From NCBI GenBank assembly GCA_022925895.1, contig JAKSYS010000881.1:620001-684000 (forward strand): a DNA stretch of 64,000 bases, read 5' to 3'. This DNA is from Fragilaria crotonensis. Its lineage: Eukaryota > Bacillariophyta > Fragilariophyceae > Fragilariales > Fragilariaceae. Below the pieces are notes generated by a model that worked only from the letters and a program-made list of their open reading frames with translations, was not told the DNA's origin and did not search any database. The position numbers and the translations under genes were made by a program. Numbering within the stretch: the first letter of the stretch is position 1; each line of letters opens with the position of its first letter. Below are positions 57,949-64,000 of this stretch, in pieces.

Positions 57949-60535
57949 TAATCGCGAAGGCGGAGATGCATGTGAAACGTTTTTCCTTCTCAATTCTCAA
58001 TGGATTGAGAGATTGAGTACCAGGTACCAGGTACCAGGTACCAGGTACTCGTACTGAGTGCTGAGACGACCTCTCCAGTACTGGTACAACTGTACGGTAA
58101 TAGATCCGATTAACTGGCACTCCAATTTCGTGACATCAGGAATCCTGGAAATCAGAACGCAATTCTTGCCAACCGAATCTCCGCAACTATGAATGTGTAT
58201 TATTACTTCGAAGGTTTTGAAAAAATGACGCCGGCCCCTGTTGCCAAAACTCAGATTGAAAATTTTGTACTAGTAGTGTCTGCAGGTACGAAACACACAT
58301 TATGGCCACAATTCATTGCTGTTGTTGCTGCGTTTGCTGCCTGCTCATGAATAGCCCACGAGCAACTTGGCCTTCTCGCGAAGTTGGTCCATAACGGATT
58401 TATCATGTTCCAACTTTCTGACCAGATGCCTTGATGATGTAGGGATGAAGTTCACTCACAAGACTCATGAACATTTGGTACTTCAATCTCTTCATAAATG
58501 TTTTGAACTGACCTGCTGTTGCATTATTGAAATACCCATGCAGGGACAGATCCTTCTTTGTTCCTTCTTGAATGTTTGCAATCAACCACACCATGCTGAT
58601 GCAACATCAACGACAACAGCAGCCACATTTGCAATGACATCTGCGACTGACAACAAAGACTTGAATACAATAAGATAAGACATTTGCTGCCTTTGTTGCT
58701 GGGTGCTACTTGTAGGTGCTGGAAGTCATCAGTGTCATCCAATCTTGCTACGTTAAATGTGAAATCCAGAATGTGAGCTTTGAGAAGTTGAATACCTGGT
58801 CCTTGGAATTCAATTGTGTTGTAAGGACACCAGCACTTTGGGGAAGAACGTCAAAACCAAGAGTGATGATTGGCTATGTGGCAGAGGATAACCTGGAAAC
58901 TTGGATTGAAATTCTTTTGTACTTTGGACAGCCCTTGGGGTGTGTCCAATTTGTTTTATCCAAGTTTCCAAATTTCTCACAAAGGAGGGCACATACTAAC
59001 CCATGCATGAGTGACTCAACTTTGACTATTTTCAGCCCTCATCTTTTGTCAACATCAACATCCAAGTTTATAAAAGTTTTTTTGCCAAGTATGGAAATCC
59101 AAGTTTCATAACCTGTTTCTCCTACCTACTACTCATTCATGGAATATGCCACATGCAGGTGCATAAATGCCAGTCAATTTTGAAATGACCCTGCTACTCG
59201 CCAGGCATGCAACACTTCTGGACCTTAGTAGGAGTTCAGCAACTTTTCTACATACAACCCTTACAATGCAACATCATGAATCACTCTCCATGTGTCAACA
59301 AACCCAACATGTGTCCTGTATCATCGTTCTTAAGGGCAATCATGTTGCAGTATTTGTTGTTGCACCAGGACCTGATTCACAACAAGTGATAGTTACATTG
59401 ACGTCAAGACTCCATGGCCATTATTGGGAGCAGCATGAAATGTCTTTGCTTGATCCCAGCAGCACACATCACTAATTTTGTGAAAAGCAAGTAAACCCGC
59501 ATGATTCAATCAAACCTGAACTGAATGGTTCCGTCAAACAAAACTAAGAAATAGCTCATGAGTACTAATTAAATTACAAAATACTCCCATTTGACTGATC
59601 TCCATTGAAAGCCTTGAAAACTTTAAGGCCATCATCAATATACTGAAGATATTTCTCTAGGCTTGTGGCTCTGGCAACCTTGCTGATCCCATAACACATA
59701 ACACACTGTTCTTGCAAAAACAAACCTGGATTGAATGGATCCTTCATATGAGACTAAGACATAGTCTAAAAAATTAAACAAACATATAATACAGTACTCT
59801 CATATTTACTGAATTTAGATATTCACAAACTTGGATGCAACCTTGATCACACCATCATGTCGTTTGACTCCACCGTGACATCGCTCAATTGGTTTGCTTG
59901 GTGGGCAGGGTGGGTTTGGTCGAAGGTCGAAGGAATCAGGGGACTGAGACTGAGACAGCACTTATTGGTGCTACGAAGATAATGTTCTAAATACGCAACG
60001 TGCGAGATGTTGGAGGACAAAGTCAACGTGAACCTCAGTGTTCTTCGAATGCTTCGAATCAATCGCATTTCGCATACTCTTCCTGCTAATGATGGCTACG
60101 TAGAACCTACAGTACGTTTGAGGCCTGGCTCTTCACTATGTCTCACAACAGCATTGGAGACATGTCACGAAAACGAGACGGCAGGGTATTTGTCAAAAGT
60201 GCTCAAGCAGTATTTTACTAGAGTTCTTCGAGTACTCTGTATGTCATAGGAGGGCTTGCGGTAACAACAGAACAAGGTTCTCCACCCTTCGGTAGGTTGT
60301 GTTCTTTCTTCCTGTACTTGAGTATGTCTCATATCAGAAATCCGAAGTCATTTCGGTAATTGAAGCCTACATGCAGCACTACGGTAGTAGTACGAAAGTT
60401 GAATTCCTTTAACATTCGTATGTCATCTGTCATACGAAAGGGCTGGTTTCCAGTGTGATCATCTTGCTACACGATTTAGGAAACACGATACACCGAGGTG
60501 TTCGTGCCTTGTGGCGACACTGTTCCCACAAAGAC
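57949..60535. other. Long spacer, no gene recognised
   Basis: Starts with a heptanucleotide microsatellite (about 58016-58050). From 58100 to about 59800 there are only short frames without family features and the base use is like the element debris. From 60200 on, GTAC motifs reappear ahead of the ankyrin gene. Confidence 0.4.
58016..58050. repeat. Microsatellite (ccaggta)n
   Basis: About four to five copies of the heptamer ccaggta, which creates overlapping ggtacc palindromes. The same heptamer array occurs at 62675-62741. Confidence 0.9.
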
Positions 60536-61429
60536 ATGACGGCCTCGAGAAATCAATTCTGGAGTTCAGCAACCATGAATCCAGCATTAATGCTGAGGAA
60601 GATTTTCAAACGCTCAACTCTGTCAAGAAACACTCGAGTCCGAGATGCAAACGAGATTTCCCTTCTTATCTCTGAGCGCGATTGGGCGTCGCTTCTTATC
60701 GTACTTGGTTCGCAAGATTTTGATGACAGCGATTTTTCGAGAACCCCTGACAACGACCGAGAAACAACGCTTCACCAGTGCTGTCGATTCCAGGCTCCCT
60801 TGTGCGTTGTTTGTGCAATTTACCGACTAAACCCTCAGGCGGTGGATCGCCCAGATCACAATGGAAGATTTCCAATCCATCAAGCATGTTACTTTGGCGC
60901 TAAGATTGAAGTGATTGAATTTCTCATTAAAGTATCAAGTGAACTGACAGTGACAGCGCAGGAAAAGGCGGGAAAGACGCCTCTTCACCTAACGTGCGAG
61001 CATTATCAGTGCAAATGTGGTCCCCAGTGGGAAGACTCCCAGTGTGTTGGCGTTGTCAAGATGTTATGCGAAAAAGCTCCAGATATCATCAACATCGAGG
61101 ACGATGAAGGTCGGACTGCAATTGAGATGGCTATTGAATTCGCGTTGCCTTTCAAAGTTGTCAGAACACTCCAGAGAGCTTCGGCAGCCGACTGGAGGGC
61201 TCGTCGAAGGTTGCAAAGGTCACATGAAGAAATGCAAAACGACTTCAAACTTCAAATGAGTTGCAGAAGGCTCCTCACCAGCGACGACTCTTTCTCCGAC
61301 CTAACCTTCGAACCTGATGGAATATCCACAGTAAAGGTTGACAACGACCCCAGGCTTCGAAACGAAACTCTTTCGGCTTCGCTGCGAAATTTGCCTCAAG
61401 AAAACATTGCACCCACTCAAGCAGCATGA
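60536..61429 (+). CDS. Ankyrin-repeat protein
   Basis: 297 residues from the first in-frame ATG (60536); the frame is open back to 60455 without an ATG. After a basic start there are ankyrin-like repeats between about residues 60 and 215: ETTLHQCCRFQAPLCVVCAIYRLNPQAVDRPD, NGRFPIHQACYFGAKIEVIEFLIKVSSE, GKTPLHLTCEHY and EGRTAIEMAIE. A charged, probably helical segment (ARRRLQRSHEEMQND) and a Ser-rich tail follow. This layout is common among diatom ankyrin proteins of unknown role. It implies protein binding; no partner can be named. Single exon. Confidence 0.8.
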   Translation: MTASRNQFWSSATMNPALMLRKIFKRSTLSRNTRVRDANEISLLISERDWASLLIVLGSQDFDDSDFSRTPDNDRETTLHQCCRFQAPLCVVCAIYRLNPQAVDRPDHNGRFPIHQACYFGAKIEVIEFLIKVSSELTVTAQEKAGKTPLHLTCEHYQCKCGPQWEDSQCVGVVKMLCEKAPDIINIEDDEGRTAIEMAIEFALPFKVVRTLQRASAADWRARRRLQRSHEEMQNDFKLQMSCRRLLTSDDSFSDLTFEPDGISTVKVDNDPRLRNETLSASLRNLPQENIAPTQAA

Positions 61430-61599
61430 ATATTGTATTAAACTCAACCAGGCGTGATCGAATCTACAGTGTTCAAACACAACTTACTTAAAAGATACCG
61501 CATAATTGATGGAAATATTGTTCGAAAGCATCTACTACTGCCTACTAAGTGATCAATATCGTTGGTTTTGGAATGTTGGCGAGTGTGTTCCATCCCTTT

Positions 61600-62424
61600 C
61601 GCTCATCTCTGCTCGGCCACTTGCCTGTTGCGCATTTTTACGTCATTGGCCATCGAGATGGACTACGAGGCAACTTGCATGAATTCAAACGACTCTGACT
61701 GGCATGGCCGACACTGCCGAACCTTAGCGTGCACACAATTGGGGTGTGGTCTTTCACAAAAATAGCAAGAGGATCGCACATGAGGATGTCGATCAACTTT
61801 TTAGTGCTGACTCGGTGCCGCTGATCTATAGCAAGCAGACGAACATACGAAAATGGAATGTGGTGTTGTTGTCACACAACATCGGGCTGGACATCAGCCA
61901 GGAGTCTATGGTAATCTCTGCCCTGGCAAGGCCAAGCCTATTATTGATAGGTTACGGACAGGGAAGCGAACATTGTCACCCTCTGGGCCGCAGTTTTTGG
62001 ACATCCCCATAAATGCTGTGATGCTGGCATCGAAAGGTGTGGCAGTGATTTCTCGAGTGAGCTCTAATCAAGTGTTGCAGCAGCTACGGGATGCGGCGCT
62101 GCAGTATGGGACCGACTGCCTCGGGTTCTCGGTGGACAAAATGGGCACTCATTCCCTGATTGCAGGGACAGCGTTGGCTATGCATCTTGCAGGAGTACCG
62201 ACAGCCACAATACAGCTCATCGACAGGTGGAGGAGCCAAGATTTCTTGCGTTACCTTCGGACCCAGGTACCCCATATGACAAGGGGCGTGTCCACAAACA
62301 CGACAAGTACCCCAAATTTCTTCACCGTATTGGGGAATCCCACCAAGGACAATCTCCAAGACGAGAGTACCATCTAAATTGGCTAAATGCGAAAACTATC
62401 CTGAAAAGGAAGGAAACGCGGTGA
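61600..62424 (+). mobile_element. Tyrosine-recombinase relic (Crypton- or DIRS-like), broken
   Basis: The segment LGFSVDKMGTHSLIAGTALAMHLAGVP with DRWRSQDFLRYLRTQV (about 62130-62265) matches the C-terminal half of the tyrosine recombinases found in diatom mobile elements, which read GTHS..SGAAMAMYL.GVP and GRWSSDAFLRYIR. Upstream pieces are less clear. No retroelement part or terminal repeat was recognised beside it, so Crypton versus DIRS-type origin is open. It is a broken, old fragment. Confidence 0.6.
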
Positions 62425-63019
62425 GGAAGCGTTAGGATTGAATTACCGCCATGGCATTAAGCCTTGAGGGACAAGCAGCTTTGGGAAGAGGAGGCGAAGC
62501 GAGCAAACGTTAGACCCCTGAGCCCTGAGTATTCGTACTTGTACTGGAGTATAACCGTATACCGTTCGTTTATTTTTGTACAGTACACTTATACGCTACT
62601 GTACTACTAGTAGAGCATAACGCCAACACCAATCCTTGAAATTGTGGTGGTTGGGTACTATAGCAATACCGGTAGTACCAGGTACTCCGGAGTACCAGGT
62701 ACCAGGTACCAGGTACCAGGTACCAGGTACTAGTACCTGGTAGTTTCCACGGTTCGTGTGATACGCAATACGCAACACGCAACACGGCACACGTTGATTG
62801 GCGCCGGCCTCCCGATGTCCCGATGTTGCGAGTCCATGTACGCGTCCAGATCTGCCATTTGCACCCGATTACGCATTACGACATCATCACGTGAATCGAC
62901 GAATAGCGTAGTCCCCTTGCCTTCATCTCTTGATCGGAATCATACAACGTTGAAGCCAGTTTCAAGTGTCATCACGATACGAGAATAGCGGACTCTCGTT
63001 TTGTTTGGCACGAGGAAGA
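62425..63019. other. Spacer upstream of Nup155
   Basis: Contains GTAC palindromes at 62530-62620 and the heptamer microsatellite. The last 60 bp are the 5' UTR of Nup155 by position. No gene seen. Confidence 0.5.
62675..62741. repeat. Microsatellite (ccaggta)n with flanking palindromes
   Basis: Six or so copies of accaggt-type heptamers, bounded by ggtactccggagtacc on the left and ggtactagtacc on the right. Confidence 0.9.
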
Positions 63020-64000
63020 ATGTCGAATGTCAAGTCGACCATCGTGGATTATTGGAAAGATGATTTTGTTCCTCTTGCGACGGCTGGCAAAGCAATACTA
63101 CGTGAACTAAGGGAGGACGAAGCTGGTGGTGATCTTCATCGTAGAATCTTAGGGAGTGGAAGCGGTAGCCACTTATACTTTCTTTCTGAACTTGCGTTCC
63201 AGCACGAGAGATCCGTCCCACTTCCGCCTGCTGTTGCGAGTCAAGCTAAATCTGTTTCAAAATCCTTATTGATGGGTCTTCTACCAGAAGCTTCCCTCGC
63301 GTGGATGAGTGTTGACCACAAGCTTTTTCTCTGGAATTTTGATGACCAGGAGGACTTCGTAGATCTGGAAATGGCGAGCAGGCAGTCCGTCGTGAGTGTT
63401 GGAATCGCCAAGCCTAAGAAAGGTACGGCAAAGCTTCTGATCTTGTATTTGATCTTGTTCACGGCCTAACTCAGCTTGCATCCTATGTTTTTACCACCTT
63501 ACTTAGGCATCTTCAAAGAGATTGTTGAATGGTGCTTGGTGGTGTCGACTCTAGACGAGGTAATGCTTTGCGCCTTGGTCGTTCGAGATGGCAAGCTCCG
63601 CATCGTGCCAACGCGATACACGCTCCCTTCTGATGACATCCCGATTGTCAGTGTTTGCGGACTTTCCGATGGCAGAATCTTTATGGGAGGATACGACGGA
63701 TCCTTGTACGAGTTTGAGTACGAAAATCTTGTATCCGAAGGCTTTCAAGTACCGAAGACGAACGAGCAACGATTAAAGGACTACTACGATGGGACAGCCA
63801 CCGGCATTCGGTTGAACGAGTCTAGTCATGCGTATCAAGTAATGCGCAACGGAAAGCGTGCCTTAGTTTCCTTGCTGGGTGGCTCCGAGCGTCCTCAAAA
63901 GTGCCGCAAGTTGAATCACTCATCGAGGGGATTCTCTGCCGTTGCTGGTATGATCGTACCAGATTGGTTGCGAAAGGCTCCGGGTGCTCTTTTTGGCGGA
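63020..64000 (+). CDS. NUP155: Nucleoporin Nup155/Nup170, N-terminal part (runs off window)
   Basis: Exons 63020-63422 and 63507-64000 (open at the window end) join in phase 1 across an 84-bp GT-AG intron, giving 299 visible residues. The start is the first ATG of the frame. After SHLYFLSELAFQHERSVPLPP the segment SLAWMSVDHKLFLWNF corresponds to the conserved W...D..L.LWNY of the Nup155 beta-propeller. SVGIAKPKKGIFKEIVEWCLVVSTLDEVMLCALVV spans the splice site and fits the next blade. YTLPSDDIPIVSVCGLSDGRIFMGGYDGSLYEFEY matches the T.D.GRIF..G.DG.LYE.. hallmark, and KCRKLNHSS matches KCRK.N.S. Known role: inner-ring scaffold nucleoporin (1300-1400 residues), so about a quarter of it is visible. 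Confident call. Confidence 0.93.
63423..63506 (+). other. Intron in Nup155
   Basis: 84 bp, donor AAAG|gtacgg, acceptor acttag|GCATC. Splicing joins KPKK to GIFKEI, as in other Nup155 proteins. Confidence 0.85.

Overview
The window looks like nuclear DNA of a diatom, most likely a raphid pennate (inference). Genes are compact and have zero to four short GT-AG introns of about 60-190 bp. Two proteins carry N-terminal leaders of the kind diatoms use for plastid import. There is a Ty1/copia retroelement with diatom-type features, and the gene set is eukaryotic throughout (U2A', BRX1, Nup155, UFD1, LCMT1, full-length ABCB). The genus cannot be fixed from the sequence alone. Spacers beside host genes are full of short GTAC-centred palindromes.

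Layout, left to right. 1-1097 (-): start of an MRP-type ABCC transporter, cut by the window edge. 1570-3027 (-): mitochondrial-carrier-family protein with a plastid-like leader. 3611-5040 (+): five-span membrane protein with a Gly/Glu repeat and one intron. 5137-6627 (-): UFD1 domain fused to a C-terminal UBX domain. 6628-10075: gene-poor DNA holding a striking pair of inverted 21-bp repeat arrays (8859-9114) and a possible MITE. 10076-11092 (+): leucine carboxyl methyltransferase. 11143-12124 (-): U2 snRNP A' with one intron and an apparent frame slip. 12635-24589: a 12-kb Ty1/copia element with near-identical LTRs and a GAACG target-site duplication. 25273-26265 (+): PEP mutase/isocitrate-lyase-family enzyme. 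26762-28001 (+): BRX1 with one intron.

28182-52877 is framed by two near-identical ABCB transporter genes, both on the minus strand. The right copy (48542-52877) is complete with five exons. The left copy (28182-32335) has lost its first 62 codons. Between them lie about 16 kb of element debris: a decayed DDE DNA transposon, two minisatellites, an old copia relic and a 202-bp tandem duplication. The ABCB proteins have the domain order TMD-NBD-NBD-TMD, instead of the usual TMD-NBD-TMD-NBD. An intron sits at the same place inside both Walker A motifs. I regard this as the most interesting feature of the window.

55874-56857 (+): HMG-box protein. 56871-57948 (-): secreted nucleoside-diphosphate-kinase-like protein. 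60536-61429 (+): ankyrin-repeat protein. About 61600-62424: tyrosine-recombinase relic. 63020 to the window end (+): start of Nup155/Nup170.

There is no operon-like logic. Several neighbours are convergent with short gaps (13, 50, 96 and 180 bp), as expected of a compact protist genome. The host genes are mostly housekeeping: splicing, ribosome assembly, nuclear pore, ubiquitin/Cdc48 and PP2A methylation, plus transport. Exon boundaries were placed by reading frame, splice consensus and family similarity, all by eye.
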